Shown here one piece after another: positions 25,174 through 34,266 of a stretch of 64,000 bases of DNA; position 1 is the first letter of the stretch; every line of letters starts with the position of its first letter. The notes under the pieces are model-generated. The model had not been told where the DNA came from. It did no database searches and saw nothing but the letters and a program-made list of their open reading frames with translations. Position numbers and translations under genes: made by a program. Location of the stretch: NCBI RefSeq assembly GCF_018128245.1, contig NZ_CP072378.1, positions 1,116,001-1,180,000 on the forward strand. Reading direction: 5' to 3'. Origin of the DNA: Leptotrichia sp. oral taxon 221. GTDB lineage: Bacteria > Fusobacteriota > Fusobacteriia > Fusobacteriales > Leptotrichiaceae.

Positions 25174-25473
25174 TTAACTAAAAAATACACAAAACCATAT
25201 ACAAATAGGAGATTCACTAGTATAACTAACTCTATGTTTCTCTTTCTCATTTATCATCAAAGTATCACCTTTCGACAAATGAATTTCTCTATCATCAAAT
25301 TCAATAGTCGCATTTCCCTGTAACAATACAACAAACTCTTTTTCATCTTGAATCATCCAATCTGTAGTTTGCCCATTAGATAAAATTCTTTCTATCCTAA
25401 CATTATCACCTTGAGCCAATATTTCTAAAATTTCCTCAGTTTCAGGTATTTTCTCTATTTCAAATATATTCAT
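25174..25473 (-). CDS. Small cupin-domain protein
   Basis: At 99 residues this is a single-domain cupin: GNATIEFDDREIHLSKGDTL is the first cupin motif (G-x5-H-x-G-D type, with Glu-Ile-His) and EKEKHRVSYTSESPICIWFC is the second, with His. One metal-binding His pair is likely. Members bind small molecules or metal and serve many roles; the substrate cannot be deduced. It ends CVFFS, and the frame is closed normally. Its neighbours are unrelated membrane proteins. Confidence 0.8.
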   Translation of the reverse strand: MNIFEIEKIPETEEILEILAQGDNVRIERILSNGQTTDWMIQDEKEFVVLLQGNATIEFDDREIHLSKGDTLMINEKEKHRVSYTSESPICIWFCVFFS

Positions 25474-25515
25474 TTTCTTTTTCCTTATTTTAAGTATTTC
25501 TATCCATATAAAAAA

Positions 25516-26196
25516 TTATTTATCAACAATGTCAATAAATTTATATTTTTTTTCAGATCTTTTTCTCATAGGCTCTGGATTTCCTTCCAAACTTGAAACT
25601 CTATCTGAAATTTCTTCTTGCTTTTTCAACATTTCATCTAATTTATAATGCAAATCTTCAATAACAATCTCATTTTTTAAGTTAACTTTGTAATCATTCT
25701 CTGATTTTTTTTCTTCCAATCTTTTCTTTCTATTTTGTCCAAGAATAATCAATGAACTAAACAGCATCATTACACCAGATAATCCAATATTTACCAACGA
25801 TAATGTATCCTTATTTTCTTTAAAATGACTTATATTATAAACAAACCACGCTACAACAAATATTGTCAATACCAATATAAACGTTTTACTTCCTACAATA
25901 TTTGCTAAAAAGTTAGACAGTTTTCCAGAAATAGTTTTCGCTTCTTCTTCTTTAATATCTTTTGACACCTTCTGATCCAACAGCCTACGAATTATAATTT
26001 CTCTAGCTTTTTCATCTCTCTCAATATTTTCTAATATACTTTTTAGTGGTTTCTCTTTTTTTAAATCTACATTTCTTCGAATATTTTTTATATTAATTTC
26101 TGAATTTTTGTTTTCTTCTTGATTTTTTTCTTTATTATCTTTATTTTTTTTCAGAGCATTATTTTTAGAATTTACCTCTTCTTTTAAAGTCTCCAT
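25516..26196 (-). CDS. DUF1003 family membrane protein
   Basis: A 226-residue protein. A long charged N-terminal region (residues 1-100) contains a Lys/Glu-rich stretch and the IRRLLDQKVSKD helix. The DUF1003 core follows: two membrane segments (FILVLTIFVVAWFVYNIS near 118 and LVNIGLSGVMMLFSSLIIL) then GQNRKKRLEEKKSENDYKVN and EIVIEDLHYKLDEML. Those last two blocks are the family's best conserved parts. DUF1003 proteins have been suggested to be channel- or cation-related, without proof. The C-terminus is a predicted coiled coil. Confidence 0.82.
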   Translation of the reverse strand: METLKEEVNSKNNALKKNKDNKEKNQEENKNSEINIKNIRRNVDLKKEKPLKSILENIERDEKAREIIIRRLLDQKVSKDIKEEEAKTISGKLSNFLANIVGSKTFILVLTIFVVAWFVYNISHFKENKDTLSLVNIGLSGVMMLFSSLIILGQNRKKRLEEKKSENDYKVNLKNEIVIEDLHYKLDEMLKKQEEISDRVSSLEGNPEPMRKRSEKKYKFIDIVDK

Positions 26197-26300
26197 AGCT
26201 CTCCTTTCGTAAATAACTCAAATTATATTTTCCCTTTATAACATACATTTATTTTACCAAGTCTTAGCACAAAAATCAAGAAATTAAAACGAAAAATAGA

Positions 26301-26343
26301 AAAAAGCTGCTTCATATAATTAAATTATACAAAGCAACTTTTT
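26301..26343 (-). terminator. Terminator of the MliC-like gene
   Basis: AAAAAGCTGCTT pairs with AAGCAACTTTTT; the minus-strand RNA makes a 12-bp stem with one G-U pair followed by a U-run. It lies 22 nt after the stop of the MliC-like gene. Confidence 0.65.
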
Positions 26344-26365
26344 CAGTTAGTTATTTTTAATTTAT

Positions 26366-26998
26366 TTATTGTTCAATAGAACCTTTTCCTGTGCTTTTTA
26401 AGCTACAACTTTTATCTTTTCCATTTTCTGTATAAACAGCTTCATTTCCTTTCATATGAATAGAAATATTTCCATTTGAATATTTTTCTCCACTTGCAGC
26501 TACAGCTGAATTTAAATCATAAATACTACCGTAACCATCAGCCAATCTTACTTTATCTGTTGATAAATTTTCAACTGTTACATCTTGGTACCCTTCACAA
26601 TCAAATTTTCTTAATAAATGTGATGATGCAGTGTTGTTATCAGCATTGCTTTGAGTCATAGAGCAAGCTTCATCTTGACCATTTTTAGTAAATGCAGCTT
26701 CATTTCCTTTTATGTGAATAGAAACTCCACTACCTTTATATTCTTCTCCACTTGCTGATCTTGTCAATTTCAAATTATATGATTTTCCATTACTTTCAGT
26801 TAATTTAACTCTGTCTGTTGATAGATTTTCAACTGTTACACTTCTATTATCGCAAGTAAATTTTCTTGTTAATTTTGCTGATGCAACTTTAGATTCTGCT
26901 TTTTTATTTGAAGTTTTCTTCGTAGCCGCATAACCAATAGATCCTAAAGCTAAAACTCCGATTAATGCTGTTAAAATAATTTTTTTTGTAGATTTCAT
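26366..26998 (-). CDS. Exported protein with two MliC-type lysozyme-inhibitor domains
   Basis: A signal peptide (KKIILTALIGVLALGSIGYA) is followed by two tandem ~75-residue repeats. Each has the MliC pattern: an initial Cys (KFTCDNRSVTVENL; KFDCEGYQDVTVENL), DRVKLTESNGKSYNL or DKVRLADGYGSIYDL, the family signature SASGEEY or AASGEKY, then IHIKGNEA and a closing Cys. MliC/PliC proteins bind host c-type lysozyme through the SASG loop and are mostly single-domain lipoproteins. This one lacks a lipobox and is duplicated. The ATG at 26998 is chosen over a GTG three codons earlier. Confidence 0.82.
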   Translation of the reverse strand: MKSTKKIILTALIGVLALGSIGYAATKKTSNKKAESKVASAKLTRKFTCDNRSVTVENLSTDRVKLTESNGKSYNLKLTRSASGEEYKGSGVSIHIKGNEAAFTKNGQDEACSMTQSNADNNTASSHLLRKFDCEGYQDVTVENLSTDKVRLADGYGSIYDLNSAVAASGEKYSNGNISIHMKGNEAVYTENGKDKSCSLKSTGKGSIEQ

Positions 26999-27007
26999 AA
27001 AAACCAC

Positions 27008-27351
27008 TCTCTTTCTTTTTTCTCCATTTTATTTTTTATATGCCCAAATTTTCAAAAAAAGTAGATAACAATCCATTTTCACTCCTTTATAAAATTAAAT
27101 CTTATCCTGTACTTTCATCCTAAAAATCTAAACATATTTATTGAAATCTTAATCCTCTCTCGATTTCGGTATTAGTATACAACATATTTATTTTTTTTTC
27201 AATTAAATAATAATTTTTTTTTCTTGATTTATTAATTTTAAATTAATTATAAAAATGTTATTGTATCAAAAGTTTAATAATATCTATATATTTAGCAATT
27301 TTCTTATACTAATAAATTTACAAAAATATTATTTATTCAAAAAAGATAAAC
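27008..27351. other. AT-rich intergenic region
   Basis: This 344-bp stretch separates the MliC-like gene from glgA. I see no coding frame with protein-like composition and no RNA gene. The part nearest 27008 should hold the promoter of the MliC-like gene on minus. Confidence 0.4.
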
Positions 27352-27385
27352 AAAAAAAAGAGAAGTTTTTTATCACTTCTCTTTT
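27352..27385 (-). terminator. Terminator of the glgCA operon
   Basis: AAAAGAGAAGT pairs with ACTTCTCTTTT around an 8-nt loop, with a long U-run on the minus side. It lies 26 nt after the glgA stop. Confidence 0.75.
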
Positions 27386-27410
27386 CAAACTATTCAATAA
27401 AAACAATTAT

Positions 27411-28796
27411 CTAATGAGTTTTAGCTTCTTCATACAACTTCACATATTCTCTAGCTGCTTTATCCCAAGAAAAATCAGCTTCCATATTTCTTCTTATTAA
27501 ATCTTTCCAAACTTCAGGTCTATCATAATAGATTCCTTCTGCTACTTTTATTGTATACAACATATCATCTGCATTAAAGTTTGTGAATGAGAATCCGTTT
27601 CCTTCATTTGTGAATACATTATAAGGATGAACAGTATCTTTTAATCCACCTGTTTCTCTAACTACAGGAATTGTACCAAATCTCATAGCTATCATTTGAC
27701 TCAATCCACATGGTTCATATCTTGAAGGCATTAAGAAAATATCACTTCCAGCATAAATTTCATTTGCTAAATGAGGATTATATCCTAAATAAACTTTGAA
27801 CTTATCAGGATATTTATTTGTCAAATAGTTATAATAGTCTTCATAGAATCTATCTCCACTACCTAAAATTACTACTTGAACTGCATCATATTGCAATAAG
27901 TTTTCTAAAACTGCTGATACTAAATCTAGTCCTTTTCCTTCAACTAATCTTGTTACCAAAGAAATTAAAGCGACATCTGATTTTGGTAACCCTAATTTTT
28001 CTTGCAATCTGTATTTATTTTCTTTTTTCTTATCTAGAGAATCTTTGTTAAATGGTATTATATCTGGATTTTTTTCTGGATCAAATTCATCTACATCAAT
28101 TCCATTTAAAATTCCATATATTTTTTTCGTATTTGTTATCCATTCTAATCCTTCTGCAAAATAAGGATATTTAATTTCTTCTGCGTAAGTAGGACTTACT
28201 GTGTTTACAACATCTGCATAACCAATTCCTATTTCCATAAAATTCAAACCATATCCACCAATATCATAACCCATTCTTTCAAATGAATATTTTGAGAATC
28301 TTCCTTGATACATTAAATTATGAATCGAATAAACTGTTCTCATATCCCAATAAAACGGATCATTATTATATCTTACATTTAAGAAATAAGGTACTGGTCC
28401 AGTTTGCCAGTCATTACAGTGTAATATATCTGGTTGTAAATTAATTTCTTTTAGAAATCTAAGTGCTAATTCAGAAAACATCGCATATTGTATATCTTCA
28501 TCATTATCACCGTAAACATGACCTCTTTCGTATAATGCTTTATTTTCAATAAAATAATAATTAATTTTATCATCTGGGTATCTAACTAGATTAAAAATGT
28601 CTCCATGACTTTCTAATCTTGCTACCCATTCAAGTTTTTCAAGGTATTTAACTGGTATCTTATCATATTTAGGCATTATAATAGAAACTTCATGACCTAA
28701 TTCTTGCATTTTTTTAGGCAAAGCACCCATAACATCGGCTAATCCACCTGTTTTAAAAAATGGAGCTACTTCTGATGCTAAATAAACTATTTTCAA
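27411..28796 (-). CDS. glgA: Glycogen synthase (ADP-glucose)
   Basis: A GT5-family enzyme that extends glycogen from ADP-glucose. It has the N-terminal KIVYLASEVAPFFKTGGLAD motif, where KTGGL binds ADP-glucose, the central HCNDWQTGPVP, and the C-terminal SRYEPCGLSQMIAMRFGTIP. The likely start is a TTG at 28796, which lies 8 nt after AGGAAG and gives the standard MKIVY N-terminus; a GTG three codons earlier overlaps the ribosome site. About 461 residues is normal. It follows glgC with a short gap, so the two are one operon for glycogen storage. Confidence 0.93.
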   Translation of the reverse strand: MKIVYLASEVAPFFKTGGLADVMGALPKKMQELGHEVSIIMPKYDKIPVKYLEKLEWVARLESHGDIFNLVRYPDDKINYYFIENKALYERGHVYGDNDEDIQYAMFSELALRFLKEINLQPDILHCNDWQTGPVPYFLNVRYNNDPFYWDMRTVYSIHNLMYQGRFSKYSFERMGYDIGGYGLNFMEIGIGYADVVNTVSPTYAEEIKYPYFAEGLEWITNTKKIYGILNGIDVDEFDPEKNPDIIPFNKDSLDKKKENKYRLQEKLGLPKSDVALISLVTRLVEGKGLDLVSAVLENLLQYDAVQVVILGSGDRFYEDYYNYLTNKYPDKFKVYLGYNPHLANEIYAGSDIFLMPSRYEPCGLSQMIAMRFGTIPVVRETGGLKDTVHPYNVFTNEGNGFSFTNFNADDMLYTIKVAEGIYYDRPEVWKDLIRRNMEADFSWDKAAREYVKLYEEAKTH

Positions 28797-28808
28797 ATTA
28801 ATCACTTC

Positions 28809-30062
28809 CTATTTTTTTACTGTTTCTCCAACTGGTACATATTTATTATTTTCATTCAATTTAACTTCACCAAAAATTCTAACATTTTTACCAATTAATG
28901 CTCCTTCAGGAATAACGGCACCTTTACCAATTACTGTAATTCCTGATGATAAAACATCTGGTTTTTCATAATTTGGAACTTTTGCTTCACCATGTCCAAT
29001 AAATGAATTTTTACCAATATAAACCTTTTTATCAACAATTACTGTATCTAGATGTGTATTCTCATCAATATATGTTCCACTAAATACAATACTATTTCTA
29101 ATAGTAGCACCTTTTCTTACAGTTACTCCAGGCCCTAATACTGAATTTTGAACAGTTCCTTCAATTTTACATCCATTACTGATTAATGAATTTTGTGAAC
29201 TACCTGTTTCTCCGATTCTTGCTGGTGCCAAGTCTTCACTTCTTGTATAAATTTTCCATCCTGTGTCATACAAATCAATTCCAACTTCTTCTGATTTTTT
29301 AATCAAATCTAAGTTTGCTGCTAAGTAAGAATCATATGTTCCAACGTCCATCCAGTAACTATCATAGCAATGAACGAATACTTTTCTATCTTCTTTAATC
29401 ATTGACGGAATTACGTGTTTTCCAAAGTCTAAGTCTTGATTTTCTAATTTTTCTAAATATTCTAATAATGCATCTGTGTTAAAAATATAAATTCCCATTG
29501 AAGCTAGATTACTTCTAGGTTCTGCTGGTTTTTCTTGGAAATCAAGAATTTGTTTATTTTCATCTACTTCAAATATTCCAAATCTACTTGCTTCTTCTAT
29601 TGGAACTGGTTGTGCTGCAACTGTTAATTCAGCTCCATTTTCTTTATGTTCTTTTAACATCCATCTATAATCCATTTTATAAATGTGATCTCCAGATAAT
29701 ATTAATACATATTTAGGATTTTTATTTTTAATAAATTCAATATTTTGTCTGATAGCATCAGCTGTTCCTTGATACCAAGCACTTCCTCCTGGTCCTTCAT
29801 GTGGTTGTAACATAGTTATACTTGAATCTCTTCTATCAAAATCCCAAGGTTTTCCTGAACCAATGTGTTCGTTTAACGACAAAGGTAAATATTGTGTTAA
29901 TAATGCAACATCATAAATTCCTGAATTTGAGCAATTACTCAATGCGAAATCTATAATTCTAAATTTACCAGCAAAAGGTACACTTGGTTTAACCCTTTTT
30001 TCTGATAAGATGTCAAGTCTTGATCCTCTTCCGCCTGCTAATATCATAGCTAAAATTTCCAT
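28809..30062 (-). CDS. glgC: Glucose-1-phosphate adenylyltransferase
   Basis: Makes ADP-glucose, the first committed step of glycogen synthesis. It has the nucleotide-binding AMILAGGRGSRLDILSEKRV, the conserved FRIIDFALSNCSNSGIYDVA, ILSGDHIYKMDY with the catalytic Asp, GIFEVDE and the FQEKPAEP loop, and a C-terminal left-handed beta-helix of LxxG-type repeats from residue ~290. Length (417) is typical. GGAGG precedes the ATG. No glgD or branching enzyme is in the window. Confidence 0.94.
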   Translation of the reverse strand: MEILAMILAGGRGSRLDILSEKRVKPSVPFAGKFRIIDFALSNCSNSGIYDVALLTQYLPLSLNEHIGSGKPWDFDRRDSSITMLQPHEGPGGSAWYQGTADAIRQNIEFIKNKNPKYVLILSGDHIYKMDYRWMLKEHKENGAELTVAAQPVPIEEASRFGIFEVDENKQILDFQEKPAEPRSNLASMGIYIFNTDALLEYLEKLENQDLDFGKHVIPSMIKEDRKVFVHCYDSYWMDVGTYDSYLAANLDLIKKSEEVGIDLYDTGWKIYTRSEDLAPARIGETGSSQNSLISNGCKIEGTVQNSVLGPGVTVRKGATIRNSIVFSGTYIDENTHLDTVIVDKKVYIGKNSFIGHGEAKVPNYEKPDVLSSGITVIGKGAVIPEGALIGKNVRIFGEVKLNENNKYVPVGETVKK

Positions 30063-30158
30063 ATTAATACCTCCTATTATTCTCTTTACATTTTAAGTAT
30101 ACCTTATTTTTTTTAAATGGCAAGAAGTAAAATGAAAATTTTTTATTTTTTTTACGAT

Positions 30159-30842
30159 TTATTTTCCTTCAAAATAATTGATAACTTCCAATAAATTATC
30201 AAATTTTTTGAAATATTTTTGTCTGATTTCTTCTGTTGGTTGTAATTTATCTGGAATCATAAAAGGAAAAGTTTTTGCTGAATGTGCAGCTCTTACTCCA
30301 TTAAACGAATCTTCAAAAACTATTGATTTTTCAGGCTTTGCTTCTCCTCTTTTTGTAGCGATAAGAAACACTTCTGGATCTGGTTTCCCATGTTTCACAT
30401 CTTCCGCAGTTATAAAATGATCAAAATATTTTCTAATATCCTTACCTTCTGTTAGAATTGTAGCCAATTTTCGATTAGAAGACGTCGCTAAAACCATTTT
30501 TTTATTATTTTCTTTCAAAAAGTTTAATAATTCTAATGCTCCTAATTTTAAATCAACTTCTCCTTTTTCGGCTCTTTCACATATTATTGAATGTATTTCA
30601 TCAACCATTTCATCGAAAGGAAATTCTTGTCCTAGATAATCTTTATAAGTTTTTCTTGCTACATTATTTGTTAATCCCATTGTCATTTCTGACAATTCTT
30701 GTGTTATTTCATAGCCCATTTCTCTAGCAATTCTTTTTCCCTCATTCACATAAATATCTTCTGTATTAAACAAAAGTCCATCCATATCAAAAATAAACAA
30801 TTCTGTATTTTTAAATAATTTATCTCCCATATTTTTACACAA
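30159..30842 (-). CDS. HAD-superfamily phosphatase (beta-phosphoglucomutase-like subfamily)
   Basis: The HAD motifs are in order: FIFDMDGLLFNTE (I), VLATSSNR (II), the GKPDPEVF Lys (III) and VFEDSFNGVRAA (IV). The alpha-helical cap lies between motifs I and II. The sequence fits the group of beta-phosphoglucomutases, sugar-phosphate phosphatases and phosphoglycolate phosphatases; the substrate is not resolved. The start is ambiguous: a GTG 4 nt after AAAGG (used here) or the ATG four codons later at 30830. It lies upstream of glgC with 96 bp between. Confidence 0.85.
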   Translation of the reverse strand: MCKNMGDKLFKNTELFIFDMDGLLFNTEDIYVNEGKRIAREMGYEITQELSEMTMGLTNNVARKTYKDYLGQEFPFDEMVDEIHSIICERAEKGEVDLKLGALELLNFLKENNKKMVLATSSNRKLATILTEGKDIRKYFDHFITAEDVKHGKPDPEVFLIATKRGEAKPEKSIVFEDSFNGVRAAHSAKTFPFMIPDKLQPTEEIRQKYFKKFDNLLEVINYFEGK

Positions 30843-30897
30843 TACCTTTCTTAAATGCTATTTCCTATTCTATTTCCTATTTATTATTTCTATAAAT

Positions 30898-31335
30898 TTA
30901 TTTTTCTTCTTCTAAAATCGCTATCGAACGATGTGCAACAGCACTTATAACCTCATTAAACTGCAATATTCCAACACTTAAAAAAATTGCAATAGCCAAA
31001 TGTTCTCCATAACGTGCAATTCCTATCTTTCCACCGACACTTAATCCATTAATATTACTCTCGATTTGACTCATTGCTTCTCTTACAGCTCCAATAACTG
31101 CTCCATCGTGGATATGTCTATCTTGAATTAAATTATTTCTCTTTGCAGCTAATAATGCACTTTCAATAAACTTGAATCTTGAACTAGGTATTGCACCTCC
31201 CACATCAACAGCAGCTGTTTTTATACCTTCTTTAGCATATTCTTTCATAAGTTTTTTTTCTTCTTCTCTTGAAGAAATGGACATTCGTATTGCTACTTTG
31301 CAAATATCAACACTTTTATCATATTTTACATCCAT
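30898..31335 (-). CDS. HutP-family RNA-binding regulator
   Basis: 145 residues matching the clostridial/fusobacterial branch of HutP: VAIRMSISSREEEKKLMKEY, GIKTAAVDVGGAIPSSRF, DRHIHDGAVIGAVREA with a His of the metal/histidine site, and VGGKIGIARYGEHLAIAIF. Bacillus HutP is an antiterminator that binds the hut leader RNA in the presence of histidine and metal. Here no histidine-utilisation gene is nearby; it lies downstream of aroQ and aroK. Its RNA target is unknown. No signal peptide. Confidence 0.8.
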   Translation of the reverse strand: MDVKYDKSVDICKVAIRMSISSREEEKKLMKEYAKEGIKTAAVDVGGAIPSSRFKFIESALLAAKRNNLIQDRHIHDGAVIGAVREAMSQIESNINGLSVGGKIGIARYGEHLAIAIFLSVGILQFNEVISAVAHRSIAILEEEK

Positions 31336-31393
31336 ATTTCTGCTATTATCTCCTATTCTAAGTAATTTTTATTCTACATATTTTAAACAAAAC

Positions 31394-31837
31394 TTATTTT
31401 CCAATTACATCATTCAACAAAAAATTTATTGCCTCTATGTAACCTTCTTTTCCTTTTCCATAAATTTGTTTTACACAGGCTGGAGAAGTCACAGATATTT
31501 TCCTAAAATCTTCTCTTTCATGTATGTTGCTTAAATGAACTTCCACTGTCGGTATCGAAATTGATTTTATTGCATCGTGAATAGCATAACTGTAATGTGT
31601 GTACGCTCCAGGGTTTATTACAACTCCGTCTACTTGATTATGATACGCCATTTGTAAAAAATCAATTATCTTTCCTTCTGAATTAGATTGCAAAATTTCT
31701 ATTTTCAGATCCTTGCCTTGAAAGCTGTCCTTTATATAATTACAAACACTTTTATAATCATCGTCTCCGTAAATTCCTTTTTCTCTAATTCCTAAAAAAT
31801 TCAAATTAGGCCCATTTATCACTAATATCTGTTTCAT
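31394..31837 (-). CDS. aroQ: Type II 3-dehydroquinate dehydratase
   Basis: Third step of the shikimate pathway. At 147 residues it shows all type II features: ILVINGPNLNFLGIREKGIY with the catalytic Tyr, NSEGKIIDFLQ, the NPGAYTHYSYAIHDAI active site with His, and VEVHLSNIHEREDFR. It lies 18 nt downstream of aroK, so the two are co-transcribed. Soluble, dodecameric in the family. Confidence 0.95.
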   Translation of the reverse strand: MKQILVINGPNLNFLGIREKGIYGDDDYKSVCNYIKDSFQGKDLKIEILQSNSEGKIIDFLQMAYHNQVDGVVINPGAYTHYSYAIHDAIKSISIPTVEVHLSNIHEREDFRKISVTSPACVKQIYGKGKEGYIEAINFLLNDVIGK

Positions 31838-31855
31838 TCTCTTACCTTTCCAAAA

Positions 31856-32362
31856 CTACTTCCTAAAAAAGTTTTTATTTTTCAATTCTTTTATTATTTT
31901 TTTTACAACATTTTCTAAAGTATCGTCATTTTCCACAACAACATCTGCATATTTATTATATAAATCAATTCTTTCACAATATAATTTTTGAAGATTATTT
32001 ATATCTTGAAGAAGTGGTCTATTTTTATGATTTTCTTTAGCAATATCTTCAATTTTTCTATTTAAAAAAATTACTATTCCACTTTTTTTTACTAAATCAA
32101 TATTTTCTTTTCGCTTTACCGCTCCCCCACCTGTAGAAATTATAATATTTTCCTTTTGAGCAAGTTCACCTAAATATTTCGTTTCCAAATTTCTAAAATA
32201 ATCTTCTCCATCTTCTGCAAAAATATCACTTATTTTACGATTTTCTTGCTTTTCAAGATGATGATCAGCATCAAAATATTTGTATTCTATCTCATCTGCC
32301 AACATTTTACCAATCGTGCTTTTCCCACTAGCAGGCATTCCAATTAAAACTATATTTCTCAT
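31856..32362 (-). CDS. aroK: Shikimate kinase
   Basis: Phosphorylates shikimate with ATP. The Walker A motif is GMPASGKSTIGK at residue 7. The shikimate-binding residues are in YFDADHHLEKQENRKISDIF and FRNLETKYL, followed by ISTGGGAVKRKENI. The lid Arg is in NRPLLQD. The 168-residue length is standard. Its ATG follows AAAGGAG. It is part of the aro set also including aroQ, aroE and pheA. Confidence 0.95.
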   Translation of the reverse strand: MRNIVLIGMPASGKSTIGKMLADEIEYKYFDADHHLEKQENRKISDIFAEDGEDYFRNLETKYLGELAQKENIIISTGGGAVKRKENIDLVKKSGIVIFLNRKIEDIAKENHKNRPLLQDINNLQKLYCERIDLYNKYADVVVENDDTLENVVKKIIKELKNKNFFRK

Positions 32363-32396
32363 TTTTATCTCCTTTCTCTAGTATTTTTTCTTTTAT

Positions 32397-32585
32397 CTAA
32401 ATTCTCTTAAATTGATTACTATCTTCAACATATTCGTAACCATTCGCTTTCATTTTTTCTAATAAAGCCTCTTTATCTACATTATAATAACTAGTTAAAC
32501 TTGGCAAACTTGAGAACTCGTCCCTAAGTTTCATATTTAACATACTCAATAACATATTTATATCTTTTGTTTCAAAATTAATCAT
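32397..32585 (-). CDS. DUF4250 small protein
   Basis: 62 residues with the DUF4250 pattern: MLLSMLNMKLRDEFSSLPSL then a three-helix pattern and the closing GYEYVEDSNQF. The role of this widespread firmicute/fusobacterial family is unknown. It has no signal peptide or membrane segment. AAAGGGAA precedes the ATG. It is tightly spaced between aroK and a 250-residue unknown protein and is likely in the same transcript. Confidence 0.8.
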   Translation of the reverse strand: MINFETKDINMLLSMLNMKLRDEFSSLPSLTSYYNVDKEALLEKMKANGYEYVEDSNQFKRI

Positions 32586-32603
32586 TAAATTCCCTTTCTC
32601 AAT

Positions 32604-33356
32604 TTATAAAATTATTTTCAATTTATCTTCATCTACATTTTCAATCAATGTATTATAATTTTTATCTACTTTTAGTGTGTGATATCCATCTACTTTCTTC
32701 TCCAAGAAATCTCCAACTTCCACAAGCTCAGAATTTATATCTTCTTCAACTTCATAAATTTCATCATAAATCCCTTCTAATAATGATAAATCAAAGATTC
32801 TAAATAGTTCTGAATCCTTATTAATACGATCATAAACATCTTGAGTAACTACATAATAAATCACTGATTCATAACCCATATTAATTCCAAAAATTTCATA
32901 TCCTTTTTTATTTAATTCATAACTCAACATCGAATACAAAATATCAATTAAAGACTCTTCGTAAAAATCTTCTTTCTTTTTAATATTTTCCCAATTGATA
33001 TCCAAATCTTCTAAATCAATTCCCTCTTCTTTTACCAAATTTTTCAATCCATCGGTAAATCCTTTTACTCCAAATTTATATAAATATCCGTGACTATATT
33101 TCACTAAATAATGATAATAAAAATCACCAAATGTATTAATTTTTTCTCCTTCTAAATCATCTTCTGTAAAATATTTTTTCACACTTTCTTCTGAATCAAA
33201 TAAATACTCTCTTCTTGCTGAAACATAATCTATCAATTTTTCTGGTCTTAACACTTCTGACGCAAAATCATCCAACTGATCATACACTTTTAAATTAAAA
33301 TCCGTCAAAATTTTTTCATTACCTATCATTTTTAATTTTTCTGATCTATTATCCAA
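32604..33356 (-). CDS. Uncharacterised acidic protein
   Basis: The start is a TTG preceded by AAGGAG at 9 nt; the next Met (residue 10) has no comparable site. The 250-residue product is acidic, has no export signal and is predicted mainly helical with some strands. Motifs such as EKLIDYVSARREYLFDSEES and GFTDGLKNLVKEEGIDLEDL are not recognised. It is 18 nt from the DUF4250 gene and 33 nt from a secreted protein gene, so it belongs to the aro-region operon by spacing only. Confidence 0.6.
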   Translation of the reverse strand: MDNRSEKLKMIGNEKILTDFNLKVYDQLDDFASEVLRPEKLIDYVSARREYLFDSEESVKKYFTEDDLEGEKINTFGDFYYHYLVKYSHGYLYKFGVKGFTDGLKNLVKEEGIDLEDLDINWENIKKKEDFYEESLIDILYSMLSYELNKKGYEIFGINMGYESVIYYVVTQDVYDRINKDSELFRIFDLSLLEGIYDEIYEVEEDINSELVEVGDFLEKKVDGYHTLKVDKNYNTLIENVDEDKLKIIL

Positions 33357-33389
33357 TTTCTTAATTCTCCTTCTACTCTTATTTTTTTA

Positions 33390-34217
33390 CTACTTTCCTA
33401 AAGATTCTGTCATAAATTTTAAGTTTGAAATTGTTTCAAACTTAACTAATTTCTTTATTTTCTCTTTTTCTTGAGAACTTAATGAAGTTCCGTCAATATA
33501 CTCTGAAAATTTCTCATCATACTTATCATACATTTTTTCTAATCTCTTTAAACTTGATTTTATCGAATTTCCTTGTCTTTGTTTTACTCCTGCAGACGTT
33601 TTTTTAATTAATTCTCCATCAATTTTATTATTTAATTTTACATATTCTGCATCCACAATTGCTTTCATTTCTTGACTTGACATTTTTTCATAATCCTCTA
33701 AAGTTTTAGAATCTCCTCTATGATACAAATAATTATTAACAGTTTTTATATTTTCATCCAACGTTTTCCTATCTTTTAAGGCTTCTAAATAAGTATTCAT
33801 ATTCAAATTAAATGTTTCTAACAACATATATGTGTTTGTATAATAATACGCTTGAAAATCTCCTTGATCTTGTAATAATATCGCTAAAGAATCCTTAGAA
33901 AATTTTGAATATTCATCCACATAATCAGTATAATAAGCATACATTTCTCTAAATAATGATCTTCTCTTACCTTGTGCTTTCGAAAATTCAGTTTCATAAA
34001 GCGATCTATTTTGTTGATACATTTTTGATAATATTTCAGAATACATCGCACTCAAAACATTAACGTCTTTTTTCATTTTAGAATTTGTGTTCACTTTAAA
34101 ATATTTTTGAAAAATATCTTCTTGAATTTTAGTTCCTGAATCTATCATTTGTTGATTCGTAATCGCCATCAAATTTGTTGCTCCCAATATTAAAACTCCT
34201 GTTATAATTTTTTTCAT
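33390..34217 (-). CDS. Exported helical protein of unknown function
   Basis: The ATG at 34217 follows GGAG. MKKIITGVLILGATNLMAIT is a type I signal peptide with likely cleavage after NLMA. The mature ~255 residues are almost entirely helical, with Tyr/Lys-rich repeats (YTDYVDEYSKFSKDSLAILL) and a Lys-rich segment; it may form a coiled-coil periplasmic protein. No family is recognised. It is located between aroE and the 250-residue acidic protein. Confidence 0.62.
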   Translation of the reverse strand: MKKIITGVLILGATNLMAITNQQMIDSGTKIQEDIFQKYFKVNTNSKMKKDVNVLSAMYSEILSKMYQQNRSLYETEFSKAQGKRRSLFREMYAYYTDYVDEYSKFSKDSLAILLQDQGDFQAYYYTNTYMLLETFNLNMNTYLEALKDRKTLDENIKTVNNYLYHRGDSKTLEDYEKMSSQEMKAIVDAEYVKLNNKIDGELIKKTSAGVKQRQGNSIKSSLKRLEKMYDKYDEKFSEYIDGTSLSSQEKEKIKKLVKFETISNLKFMTESLGK

Positions 34218-34266
34218 CAAAATCTCCTTTTTTATTTTCCTAGTTTATAAAAGTTTCTATTTTCAA

